Below, in pieces: positions 1-6,091 of a DNA stretch of 11,810 nucleotides (the first letter of the stretch is position 1; each line of letters starts with the position of its first letter). The notes below the pieces were generated by a model that had not been told where the DNA came from, searched no databases, and saw only the letters and a program-made list of their open reading frames with translations. The stretch covers positions 1 to 11,810 of the forward strand of contig JAQGJO010000427.1 in NCBI GenBank assembly GCA_028290595.1, read 5' to 3'. Source of the DNA: Hyphomicrobiales bacterium. GTDB taxonomy: Bacteria > Pseudomonadota > Alphaproteobacteria > Rhizobiales > Beijerinckiaceae. The translations under genes were made by a program, and so were the position numbers.

Positions 1-147
1 TGCGCCCGCGCGCTTCTGTTGCGCTTCGATCTCGACGGTTCCGACGAAGACGAGGAGGACGACGAAGCAGAGATGATTCAACTCGGGTGGGATCGCGAGC
101 GTGAACGCTGCGCCATGGCCGCTTCTATCGGGGGCGCACAATCATGA
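1..147 (+). CDS. C-terminal end of an acidic hypothetical protein (5' end outside window)
   Basis: The frame is open from the first base and ends at TGA 145-147, giving 48 residues of a protein whose start lies upstream. What is seen is an Asp/Glu-rich run (SDEDEEDDEAE) in the middle, followed by an Arg/Glu-rich stretch and a short Ala/Gly-rich tail. I do not recognise the family and see no catalytic motif. Its stop codon overlaps the ATG of the next gene (ATGA), so the two are probably translationally coupled in one transcript. The codons are GC-rich in the third position, which supports real coding. Confidence 0.55.
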   Translation, partial: CARALLLRFDLDGSDEDEEDDEAEMIQLGWDRERERCAMAASIGGAQS

Positions 148-416
148 ATGGCCGCAACCTGCCCCACATGTCGCGCAGCCACGAGATGGCGGCAACCTTG
201 CTGCGCGGCCACGACGAAGCTCGCCTCGATCTCGACGATGAATGTCTGATCGATGACTGGCTGCGCGCCGCCATGTATACCGACGGCCAGATCTGCCTCT
301 ATCGCCGCGCAGCGCTGGATTGCGCCCGCGCCAGATTACAAGCGCGCGGACAAGACGAGCCGTCCGCGGACGTTACTGACGGCAACACGGTGCTGGCTGA
401 ATTCGCTGACTGTTGA
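144..416 (+). CDS. Small hypothetical protein, 90 aa, coupled to the upstream gene
   Basis: This 90-residue protein starts at an ATG that overlaps the TGA of the preceding frame, with a G-rich stretch (130-135) as a possible ribosome binding site about 9 bases upstream. It has no signal peptide or membrane segment, so it is probably cytoplasmic. It is rich in Asp, Arg and Ala, with an acidic patch around residues 28-38 (LDLDDECLIDD) and an Ala/Arg-rich, probably helical stretch at residues 54-67. I do not recognise it. The tight coupling suggests it shares a task or partner with the acidic protein upstream. A perfect hairpin follows its stop by 18 bases. Confidence 0.55.
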   Translation: MNGRNLPHMSRSHEMAATLLRGHDEARLDLDDECLIDDWLRAAMYTDGQICLYRRAALDCARARLQARGQDEPSADVTDGNTVLAEFADC

Positions 417-434
417 CCGCCAACGCAAGGCCAA

Positions 435-458
435 CTTGCAGGCGCGCACGCCTGCAAG
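435..458. terminator. Perfect 10-bp hairpin between convergent genes
   Basis: CTTGCAGGCG and its exact reverse complement CGCCTGCAAG are separated by the 4-base loop CGCA. The hairpin sits in the 62-base gap between two genes that face each other (ending at 416 and 479), the expected place for a bidirectional terminator. There is no clear T-run on either side, so it is not a textbook intrinsic terminator. It may act as a transcript-end stabiliser or work with Rho. Confidence 0.6.
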
Positions 459-478
459 ACCTCGATCCTCGGCGTGCC

Positions 479-766
479 TTACATCCCGCCGCCGCTGGCA
501 GGCGCCGGAGCGGCAGCATTCGGCGAACTCATCGGCGAACTATCCATTTGGGTATCTGCCGCGGGCTTCTTCGAAGTTTTCTTTTTCTTCTTGGACACCG
601 CCGCCACATGCTGCTTCTTCTTCGCCTTCGCCTTCACTGGCGTCGCCGGATCGGCGGGTTGCGAAACGCTTGTGTCCGGGCTGGTCGCTTGGGCGATGGC
701 GCCCGTGCTGAGCAGCGCGGAACCAGCCATTGTCGCGGCGATCGCGCAAAGGGTCACTATCTTCAT
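479..766 (-). CDS. Small lysine-rich exported protein, 95 aa
   Basis: The protein begins MKIVTLCAIAATMAG and has a clear Sec signal peptide with likely cleavage after Ala-Ile-Ala near residue 25. The mature part is low-complexity: a Ser/Pro/Thr-rich segment, a lysine-rich core containing KAKAKKKQH and SKKKKKTSKK, and a Ser/Pro/Ala/Gly tail ending SGGGM. I chose the ATG at 766 because it gives the signal peptide and has GGAGA (775-779) about 8 bases upstream; the longer frame from 820 only adds an unlikely leader. Small basic Ala/Lys/Pro-rich exported proteins are common in Hyphomicrobiales, usually without known function. The lysines could bind acidic envelope polymers or metals, but that is a guess. 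It runs alone, convergent with the 144-416 gene. Confidence 0.75.
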   Translation of the reverse strand: MKIVTLCAIAATMAGSALLSTGAIAQATSPDTSVSQPADPATPVKAKAKKKQHVAAVSKKKKKTSKKPAADTQMDSSPMSSPNAAAPAPASGGGM

Positions 767-992
767 GAGTCTTTCTCCAGTTGTGTTTGTGCGGCCCAAC
801 AGAGCATGAGCCGGCACCAAGGGGAGAAGACTTGAGTGTAGCGATTGTTCCAGAGAAACTTTAGCTTTTCACAGGATAGTGAACCATCGCGCAGGAACGG
901 TTTCGCATATTTCAAAACAAGCTCGCTACACGATATTTCAATTGTCTCGCAGGGCTATTTTAAATTCTTCAACAACTTCAATGCGCGTCAAT
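767..992. other. AT-richer intergenic stretch with no gene seen
   Basis: This gap holds the ribosome binding site (775-779) and presumably the promoter of the minus-strand gene ending at 479. From about 840 onward it is visibly richer in A/T than the rest of the window. Frames that are open here give peptides with no recognisable composition or family features. Together with the dioxygenase remnant next to it, it looks like decaying DNA. Confidence 0.4.
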
Positions 993-1295
993 TCACAAGC
1001 CAAATGCGGCGCCGATGCCCGTACTGGCCAGCGTGCGGTAGATTAGCAGATATTCCAATCACTTCATCTGCAAACATTGCAACGCACCCGCCATCGCGAT
1101 CCAGTTGCGGATTTCCGATGAATCGGAGTAGAGCGCGCCGACCGGAATGCGACGCAATGACTCACTGTCGCCGCTGCGCAACGCCTGTAGTATTTTTCTA
1201 CCGAGTTCTTCTTCGACAATAAAATGACTCAATGCGCCAGATACAATGAGCGCGACTCGCAAGTTCTGCGTGCTCTCGTCAATCGATGCACGCAT
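993..1295 (-). pseudogene. Remnant of a LigB-type (class III) extradiol ring-cleavage dioxygenase, C-terminal part only
   Basis: Read on the minus strand from 1295, the first 78 codons show the C-terminal signature of LigB/DODA-type extradiol dioxygenases: LRVALIVSGALSHF, an EEELGRKILQAL helix, then SSEIRNWIAMAGAL. In LigB the His of the SH motif is the catalytic base and the Glu of the EIxxW motif is an iron ligand; both are kept (His24, Glu61 of the fragment). The frame hits TGA at 1059-1061, yet family-like sequence continues in frame: LEYLLIYRTLASTGIGAAFGL, which matches the family's usual LDYVPCYRSPAGTG ending with Pro-to-Leu and Gly-to-Ser changes, before a second TGA at 993-995. The N-terminal two thirds, including the two iron-binding His residues, are missing; the stop of the dehydrogenase gene lies only about 60 bases upstream. 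A frameshift near 1300-1350 is possible. The family assignment is from memory of the family pattern. Confidence 0.8.
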
Positions 1296-1355
1296 GCGTG
1301 GCCACAGGCAACGAGTGTGACGTTGGCGCCGAACTCCCTCATTGGGATAAACTAT

Positions 1356-2291
1356 TCAACCCGGTGCTTTGGCGTTTGTCTGCTTGTGCGCCATCAGCGC
1401 AGCCAGTGTCTTGTCACGCCACTCGATCTTCGCTTTCAGCGAGGCGGCATCAGGCTTGCCCCAGGCAGCGACGAGGCTTTCGATCTTCGCCGGCGTCCAC
1501 ACGCTGGCATCCGGCACATCGGCTGCGATACGGCCGAACGTCGGGCCATAGCGTTCGGCATAGTCCGCAATGCCGCCCGGCGCATTCAGTTCGATCGTCT
1601 CGAACGGCCCCATGAACGACCAGCGTAGGCCGAGCCCATCCTTCATCGTGTGGTCGAGATCTTGCGGCGAGACAACGCCATCAGCCACCAGCCGCAGCGC
1701 CTCTGTCAGCACCACAGCCTGCAGGCGGTTGAGCACGAAGCCTTCTATTTCGCGGTTCACCGTCACCGGCACTTGGCCGATGCTGTGATAAATTTCCCGT
1801 GCGCGTGTCACCGTCTCGGGCGATGTCCATGGCGCACCGCAGAGTTCAACCACGGGCACGAGATGCGGCGGGTTGACCGGATGGCCGATGAGGCAACGCG
1901 CGCGGCCCTGCAGCGCTTCCGAAAAACGCGACGCGACGATGGCGGAGCTTGACGACGCGAGAATGGCGTCAGGCGGCGCCAGTCTGTCGAGTTCGGCAAA
2001 AATCGCCTGCTTGACCTCAACCCGCTCGGGCCCGTTCTCCTGCACGAAGCTGACGCCCTGCAAAGCATCCTCAAGCCGATCGAACACTTTGATCCTCGAC
2101 GTGATGGTCTCCGCGTCGAGCGCAAGGCCCGCTGCAACAAGCTCATCCGCCATCGTGCGCAAAAGCGCGGGAAGCTGTTCGCGCACCTGCGCCACCGGCT
2201 CGCTCACCTGCACGCGCCAACCTGCCCGCGCGAACACCAGCGCCCAGGCGCGACCGACGAAACCCGCCCCCACAATCGCCATTGAACTCAT
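1356..2291 (-). CDS. 3-hydroxyacyl-CoA dehydrogenase / lambda-crystallin-like NAD-dependent dehydrogenase, 311 aa
   Basis: This is a cytoplasmic NAD-dependent oxidoreductase of the 3-hydroxyacyl-CoA dehydrogenase superfamily. The Rossmann motif VGAGFVG is at residues 7-13. The catalytic set is visible: Ser116 in a SSSS run, His137 in HPVNPPHLVPVVEL with its partner Glu149, and Asn188 in EIEGFVLNRLQ; the His-Glu spacing of 12 equals that of known HADs. HPVNPPHLVPVVEL together with ENGPE (85-89) points to the lambda-crystallin/L-gulonate 3-dehydrogenase branch, so the substrate may be a hydroxy acid rather than a CoA ester. I placed the start at ATG 2291 because AGGGAG lies 6 bases upstream; ATG 2315 and 2282 are alternatives. 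It is divergent from the Rieske gene across a shared regulatory gap and probably serves the same catabolic pathway. The dioxygenase remnant follows on the same strand. Confidence 0.88.
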   Translation of the reverse strand: MSSMAIVGAGFVGRAWALVFARAGWRVQVSEPVAQVREQLPALLRTMADELVAAGLALDAETITSRIKVFDRLEDALQGVSFVQENGPERVEVKQAIFAELDRLAPPDAILASSSSAIVASRFSEALQGRARCLIGHPVNPPHLVPVVELCGAPWTSPETVTRAREIYHSIGQVPVTVNREIEGFVLNRLQAVVLTEALRLVADGVVSPQDLDHTMKDGLGLRWSFMGPFETIELNAPGGIADYAERYGPTFGRIAADVPDASVWTPAKIESLVAAWGKPDAASLKAKIEWRDKTLAALMAHKQTNAKAPG

Positions 2292-2324
2292 CTCAATCTC
2301 CCTTTTGCACTGCACTCAACATTG

Positions 2325-2354
2325 CTTTTACGCATGCTTCGCAATTGTGTTCAA
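2325..2354 (-). promoter_or_regulatory. Candidate sigma-70-type promoter for the dehydrogenase gene
   Basis: On the minus strand TTGAAC (2349-2354) and TAAAAG (2325-2330) are 18 bases apart, each matching four of six consensus positions. They lie about 35-60 bases upstream of the chosen ATG at 2291. This rests on the pattern only. Confidence 0.35.
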
Positions 2355-2372
2355 CGCGGCGCAAAACCTGTC

Positions 2373-2402
2373 TTGACGATTGGAACAATTCCGTCTTATG
2401 TT
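2373..2402 (+). promoter_or_regulatory. Candidate sigma-70-type promoter for the Rieske cluster
   Basis: TTGACG (2373-2378) and TATGTT (2397-2402) are separated by 18 bases, about 55 bases ahead of the Rieske ATG at 2458. The gene itself has GGAGG at 2446-2450, 7 bases before the start. The spacer contains the palindrome at 2382-2392. Confidence 0.4.
2382..2392. promoter_or_regulatory. Palindrome GGAACAATTCC, candidate operator
   Basis: GGAA and TTCC flank a CAA centre, forming a short perfect palindrome inside the spacer between the putative -35 and -10 of the Rieske promoter. This is a position where a repressor dimer would block polymerase. The TetR-family protein encoded at 8880-9605 is a possible binder; no second copy of the exact palindrome was noticed in front of that gene. 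Confidence 0.3.
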
Positions 2403-2457
2403 ACATTAGTCCCATAATGAGATCAACGTATCGAATGGGAAAAGCGGAGGACACCAG

Positions 2458-3711
2458 ATGGACAACACCACAGCACCCCAGACTGGAAGAGATGCGATGC
2501 GCGAACGCAATGAGCGGCTCACGCGCGTCGGCCCCGGCACGCCGATGGGCAAATATCTGCGCTGCTTCTGGCACCCGATCGCAGCCTCAGCCGAATTGAA
2601 GAAGGACGCGGAGATCCCCGCCATTCCGGTGAAGCTGCTCGGCGAACGCCTCGCCCTGTTCCGCTCGGAAGACGGCAGCCTCGGACTTGTCGCCGAGCGT
2701 TGTCCGCATCGCGGTGCAGCTCTGTCTTACGGCATGGTCGAGGACGACAGCATCCGTTGCCCTTATCATGCCTGGAAGTTCAACAAGAAGGGCCAGTGCG
2801 TCGATCAGCCGTCGGAGCCAGAAGGCAGCACCAACAAAGACCGCATCAAGATCGCCGCCTATCCGGTGCAGGAAATGGGCGGCTTCATCTGGGCCTATCT
2901 CGGCCCCTCGCCCGCGCCTTTGCTGCCGCGCTGGGAATATGCCGTGCGCGAAGACTATGTGCAGGACATCGGCATCAGCCGCATGCCGTGCAACTGGCTG
3001 CAGGTGGCCGAGAACACGATGGACCCGGTTCACATCGAATACTTGCACATGATGTACACCAACTACGTGCGCAAGCGTAAAGGCCTCTCCACCATTCCCG
3101 TGCGCAAGCACAAGAAGCTGGCATTCGAACTGTTCGAATACGGCATCATTAAGAAGCGTCTCTGGGAAGGCGATACTGAGGATTCACCGGAATGGACCAT
3201 CGGCCATCCGCAGATCTTCCCAGGCACGGCGCAGGTCTCCTACAACCACGGTTGGGTGCAGTTCCAGATCCGCGTGCCGGTCGATGACACCAACACGAAT
3301 CTTTACTGGTACAATTGCCGCCCGCACAAAGCCTGTGATCCGCGGCAGACCGAAGTACCGATCTGGGACAATCCCTGGGCCAACGAGGAAGGCCGCTATA
3401 TCCCTGAGCAACTCAATGCGCAGGATATGATGGTGATGCTGTCGCAGGGCGAGATCACCGATCACAGCCAGGAAAACCTGCTCGAAAGCGACAAGGGCGT
3501 CGTCCTCTATCGCCGCACCCTGCTGCAGGAGATCGAGCGCGTCGAACGTGGCGAAGACCCGATGGGCGTCATCCGCGACGAGGCAAAGAACACGCCGTGG
3601 ATCACGCTGCCGATCGAGGAGGAAATTTCCTTCGGCTTCGACGGTGTGCAGGCGTCGGCGACCTATATCGCGCCCGATCTGAAAGTTAAGGAACACGAAC
3701 CCGCGAAATAG
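2458..3711 (+). CDS. Rieske [2Fe-2S] ring-hydroxylating oxygenase, phthalate-dioxygenase type, 417 aa
   Basis: This is the oxygenase (alpha) subunit of a Rieske non-heme iron oxygenase, which adds oxygen to an aromatic ring using electrons from a separate reductase. The Rieske cluster ligands are Cys82 and His84 (CPH) and Cys101 and His104 (CPYHAW). The mononuclear iron site is in NWLQVAENTMDPVHIEYLH: Asp189, His192 and His197. The segment ITDHSQENLLESDKGVVLYR is typical of the phthalate 4,5-dioxygenase/3-chlorobenzoate 3,4-dioxygenase group, as is the length of 417 residues. There is no signal peptide. GGAGG 7 bases upstream supports ATG 2458. It opens a plus-strand run of six genes. No reductase or ferredoxin gene is in the window. 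The substrate is unknown; a carboxylated aromatic fits the group and the neighbours, while O-demethylation is also known in related enzymes. Confidence 0.93.
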   Translation: MDNTTAPQTGRDAMRERNERLTRVGPGTPMGKYLRCFWHPIAASAELKKDAEIPAIPVKLLGERLALFRSEDGSLGLVAERCPHRGAALSYGMVEDDSIRCPYHAWKFNKKGQCVDQPSEPEGSTNKDRIKIAAYPVQEMGGFIWAYLGPSPAPLLPRWEYAVREDYVQDIGISRMPCNWLQVAENTMDPVHIEYLHMMYTNYVRKRKGLSTIPVRKHKKLAFELFEYGIIKKRLWEGDTEDSPEWTIGHPQIFPGTAQVSYNHGWVQFQIRVPVDDTNTNLYWYNCRPHKACDPRQTEVPIWDNPWANEEGRYIPEQLNAQDMMVMLSQGEITDHSQENLLESDKGVVLYRRTLLQEIERVERGEDPMGVIRDEAKNTPWITLPIEEEISFGFDGVQASATYIAPDLKVKEHEPAK

Positions 3712-3727
3712 CGACCCCGATTGTACT

Positions 3728-3861
3728 TGACGCCCCCGTCCTTCGAGACGCGCCCTCTGGGCGCTCCTCAGGTGAGGGCTTCTGGCAGCAGGTACAATTT
3801 GCCAAAGAGCCCTCATCCTGAGGAGCGGGCAAAGCCCGCGTCTCGAAGGACGGGGGCGTCA
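3728..3861. repeat. Large intergenic palindromic repeat with nested hairpins
   Basis: Outer arms of 25 bases at 3728-3752 and 3837-3861 are exact reverse complements (they carry CCTTCGAGACGCG and its complement). Inside, each side holds its own small hairpin (GCGCCC-TCT-GGGCGC on the left, GCGGGC-AAA-GCCCGC on the right), and a second arm pair at 3765-3780 and 3808-3824 matches with one base missing on the left. The whole can fold as a long stem or a cruciform. The motif with CCTCATCCTGAGGAGC and TCTCGAAGGA resembles a dispersed intergenic repeat I know from Bradyrhizobium relatives. It fills the gap between the Rieske gene and the first Bug gene and could stabilise or attenuate the transcript. 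Confidence 0.85.
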
Positions 3862-3909
3862 GGGAAACGAGAGTGCAGGCGTAAAAGCGCCGCATCGAGG
3901 GAGGAAACG

Positions 3910-4899
3910 ATGAAACCCAAAGCCCTACGCCTCATCGCAGCCCTCATCGGCGCAACGGCGCTTATGTGGCAGGCACCACTTCCAGCCGCGGCGCAATCCT
4001 TTCCCAACCGTCAGATCACCATCGTCGTGCCATATGCGCCGGCTGGCATTCTCGATGTGGTGGCGCGCATCGTCGCCGAGGGCCTGCGCATCAAGTTCAA
4101 TCAGGCGGTGGTGGTGCTGAACAAGGTTGGCGGTGGCGGGATGATCGGCATCCGCGAAGTCATGCGCGCGGCGCCCGACGGCTACACCTTGCTGATGGCG
4201 AATGACGGCAGCCACGCCATCTATCCCTTCGTCGATCCCAATGTGCAATTCGATCCGCTGCGCGATTTCGTGCCCATCGCCATGCCGGCGGAATACTCCC
4301 ATGCCTTCATGATCAACGCCAAGGTGCCGGCGACGACCGTGAAGGAATTCGTCGCCTATGCGAAGTCGAAGGGCGACAGCCTTTCGTTCGGCACACCGGG
4401 CTATGGCTCGGTCGGCCATGTGGCGATGGAATATTTCATGGAGCAGACCAGCACGCGCATGCTGCACGTGCCCTATCGCGGCACGGCGCCAGCGCTTTAC
4501 GACCTGATGATCGGCGAGATCACTGCCAGCCTGCAGAGCATGAGCGGCGTCATCCCACAGATCGGCAATGCGGACCTGCGCATCCTCGCCGTCACCGGCA
4601 AGGACCGTGAAGCCGCCATGCCCGATGTGCCGACCATGGAAGAGAGCGGCTTTCCCGGCTTCATCGTCACAAGCTGGCTCGGTATTCTCGCCCCTGCCGA
4701 TACGCCGACAGACGTTCAGCAGACGCTCGGCAACGCCATAGTAGAAGTGGCGAAGAACCCCCAGACGCAAAAGAGCCTGCGCACGCTCGGCCTTGAGCCG
4801 GCAACGCTCGATGCCCCGGCCTTCGCCAAATTCTATAAGGCGGAAATCGAGAAGTGGAAACGCCTCGTCGCCGAACGCGGCATCAAGATTCCAGGATAG
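3910..4899 (+). CDS. Bug/TctC-family periplasmic solute-binding protein (tripartite tricarboxylate transporter type), 329 aa
   Basis: This is an exported binding protein of the Bug family, which captures carboxylated solutes, including aromatic acids such as terephthalate in known cases. The signal peptide MKPKALRLIAALIGATALMW ends with likely cleavage at Ala-Ala-Ala|Gln (28/29). The family start follows: FPNRQITIVVPYAPAGILDVVAR, a variant of the usual PxAPGGxxDxxAR motif with Ala in place of the first Gly. Next come NKVGGGGMIGI and PDGYTLLMA, then HVPYRGTAPAL and LAVTG further on. The start is ATG 3910, with GGGAGGAAACG directly before it; an upstream extension to 3721 only reads through the palindromic repeat. 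No TctA/TctB membrane subunits are nearby, as is common for Bug proteins. Placement behind the Rieske gene suggests it binds that pathway's substrate. Confidence 0.92.
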   Translation: MKPKALRLIAALIGATALMWQAPLPAAAQSFPNRQITIVVPYAPAGILDVVARIVAEGLRIKFNQAVVVLNKVGGGGMIGIREVMRAAPDGYTLLMANDGSHAIYPFVDPNVQFDPLRDFVPIAMPAEYSHAFMINAKVPATTVKEFVAYAKSKGDSLSFGTPGYGSVGHVAMEYFMEQTSTRMLHVPYRGTAPALYDLMIGEITASLQSMSGVIPQIGNADLRILAVTGKDREAAMPDVPTMEESGFPGFIVTSWLGILAPADTPTDVQQTLGNAIVEVAKNPQTQKSLRTLGLEPATLDAPAFAKFYKAEIEKWKRLVAERGIKIPG

Positions 4900-4967
4900 C
4901 GAGGTTTGCTGGGACGCCTCGCCCCGGCCATCATCTCAGCTCGCCAGCCTACCACAAGGACAATAGC

Positions 4968-5957
4968 GTGACAGCCCTCCCCCTCACGCTCGCCATCAGC
5001 CGCTACGACCATGTGGAAGACCTGACCAGCGGGCGTATTAAAATTCAGGGCGTCGACCTCAACTATCTCGATCTTCCCATCCACGACATCTTCCATCGCT
5101 TCGTCAATTTCCGCGATTTCGACATTGCTGAAATGTCGATGGCGAAATTCGTCTCCATGGTCTCGCAGGATGACGACACCGTCACCGCTCTCCCCGTATT
5201 TCTTTCGCGCGTGGCGCGGCACTCGTCCATTTATGTGCGCCGCGACGGGCCAGTGAAGAAGCCGTCCGACCTCAAGGGCCGAAGGGTCGGCGTGCCCGAA
5301 TGGGCGCAGACCGCATCGGTCTATTCGCGCGGCCTCATCGCCCATCACTACGGTGTCGATCTGACGTCGATCGATTGGGTTCAGGCCGGACAGGACCAGG
5401 CGGGCCGGCGCGAGAAAGTGTTGCTGAAGCTGCCGCCCGGATTAAAGCTCACGGTGGTGTCGGACAAGGCGCTGCCGAACATGCTGGTCGATGGCGAGCT
5501 CGACGCCATTCTGGTGGCGCAGCCGCCGCAACTCTTCAAGAAAGGCCATCCAAACATCGTGCGCCTGTTCGACGATTATTTCGATCAGGAGCAGCGTTAC
5601 GTGCGCGAGACGAAACTGCTGCCGATCATGCACACGATCGCGGTGCGCAAGCAGGTGATCGACCAGCATCCGTGGGTGGCAGGCAATCTGATGCGCGCTT
5701 TTGAGGAGGCGAAGGATAACAGCATCGAACGCGCGCTCGAGCCCGGCGTCACCCGCTTTCCAATCCCCTGGTGCTTCGATTATGCGGCGCAGGCGCGCGA
5801 AATCTGGGGCGGCGAACTTTGGCCCTATGGGGTCGAGGCCAATCGCGCTACACTCGACGTGTTTCTGCAATATGCTTTCGAACAGGGCGTCTGTCACCGC
5901 CGCCTGCAGGTCGAAGACTTGTTTCCGAAGCAATTGCATAGCGAATATCGCGTCTAA
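4968..5957 (+). CDS. 4,5-dihydroxyphthalate decarboxylase-like protein (Pht5 family, SBP-like fold), 329 aa
   Basis: The protein resembles 4,5-dihydroxyphthalate decarboxylase, which turns 4,5-dihydroxyphthalate into protocatechuate. Family-like features include the opening LTLAISRYDHVEDLTSG with IQGVDLNYLDLPIHDIFHRF, then FDIAEMSMAKF, LPVFLSRVARHSSIYV, and DLKGRRVGVPEWAQTASVY. Such proteins share a periplasmic-binding-protein fold and are often auto-annotated as ABC binding proteins. No signal peptide is present with either start, so it should be cytoplasmic, which favours an enzyme. I chose GTG 4968 (AAGGA at 4956-4960, 7 bases upstream); a longer frame from GTG 4854 overlaps the previous gene and lacks family-like sequence in its first 38 residues. 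The catalytic residues of this family are not known to me, so activity cannot be confirmed. Its position after a phthalate-type Rieske oxygenase fits the phthalate 4,5-pathway order. Confidence 0.85.
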   Translation: MTALPLTLAISRYDHVEDLTSGRIKIQGVDLNYLDLPIHDIFHRFVNFRDFDIAEMSMAKFVSMVSQDDDTVTALPVFLSRVARHSSIYVRRDGPVKKPSDLKGRRVGVPEWAQTASVYSRGLIAHHYGVDLTSIDWVQAGQDQAGRREKVLLKLPPGLKLTVVSDKALPNMLVDGELDAILVAQPPQLFKKGHPNIVRLFDDYFDQEQRYVRETKLLPIMHTIAVRKQVIDQHPWVAGNLMRAFEEAKDNSIERALEPGVTRFPIPWCFDYAAQAREIWGGELWPYGVEANRATLDVFLQYAFEQGVCHRRLQVEDLFPKQLHSEYRV

Positions 5958-5958
5958 A

Positions 5959-6003
5959 GCATCGTGCGAAAAAGTGGATACCGGTTTTTCGCAAAAACGA
6001 TGC
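5959..6003. repeat. Hyphomicrobiales-type palindromic intergenic repeat
   Basis: GCATCGT (5959-5965) pairs with ACGATGC (5997-6003), and GCGAAAAA (5966-5973) pairs with TTTTTCGC (5985-5992), around an 11-base loop; four extra A residues form a bulge. It begins one base after the stop codon of the decarboxylase-like gene. The arrangement of GTGCGAAAAAGTGGATACCGG with a T-rich right arm matches a repeat I recognise as widespread between genes in Rhizobium/Bradyrhizobium relatives. It could act as a transcript end or processing site. Confidence 0.8.
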
Positions 6004-6014
6004 GATATAAAAAG

Positions 6015-6056
6015 CTAGAGTGCCGGGAGATTCCGAAGGAGCGCCCGGCACTCTAG
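6015..6056. terminator. 13-bp perfect stem-loop between genes of the cluster
   Basis: CTAGAGTGCCGGG (6015-6027) and CCCGGCACTCTAG (6044-6056) are exact reverse complements with a 16-base loop. The stem follows the palindromic repeat and precedes the ribosome binding site of the next gene. No T-run follows, so it may be an attenuator, an mRNA stability element or a weak terminator dividing the cluster into two transcripts. Confidence 0.5.
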
Positions 6057-6091
6057 GCCAGAACTGGCGGACGAGAATCAGGGAGGAGTGC

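Noticed and set aside
1059..1061. Idea that TGA is read through or recoded (as Trp or selenocysteine) in the dioxygenase remnant
   Set aside because: The N-terminal domain is missing, conserved positions after the stop have also changed, and TGA serves as a normal stop in several intact genes here. Decay is the simpler explanation.
845..1222. Plus-strand frame of 125 codons in the gap
   Set aside because: Its composition is random-looking, it has no ribosome binding site, and half of it lies opposite the dioxygenase remnant, which explains the openness.
3721..3909. N-terminal extension of the first Bug gene, and a similar frame on the other strand (3686-3895)
   Set aside because: Both run through the palindromic repeat and give nearly the same peptide because the repeat is its own reverse complement. 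The Bug signal peptide and ribosome binding site place the start at 3910.
3925..4770. Minus-strand frame of 281 codons opposite the first Bug gene
   Set aside because: It has the same His/Arg/Asp-rich shadow composition, no motif, and complete overlap with a convincing gene.
6020..6091. GTG start for the second Bug gene at 6020
   Set aside because: It would begin inside the 13-bp stem-loop and put 24 non-family residues before a good signal peptide; ATG 6092 has GGAGG at the right distance.
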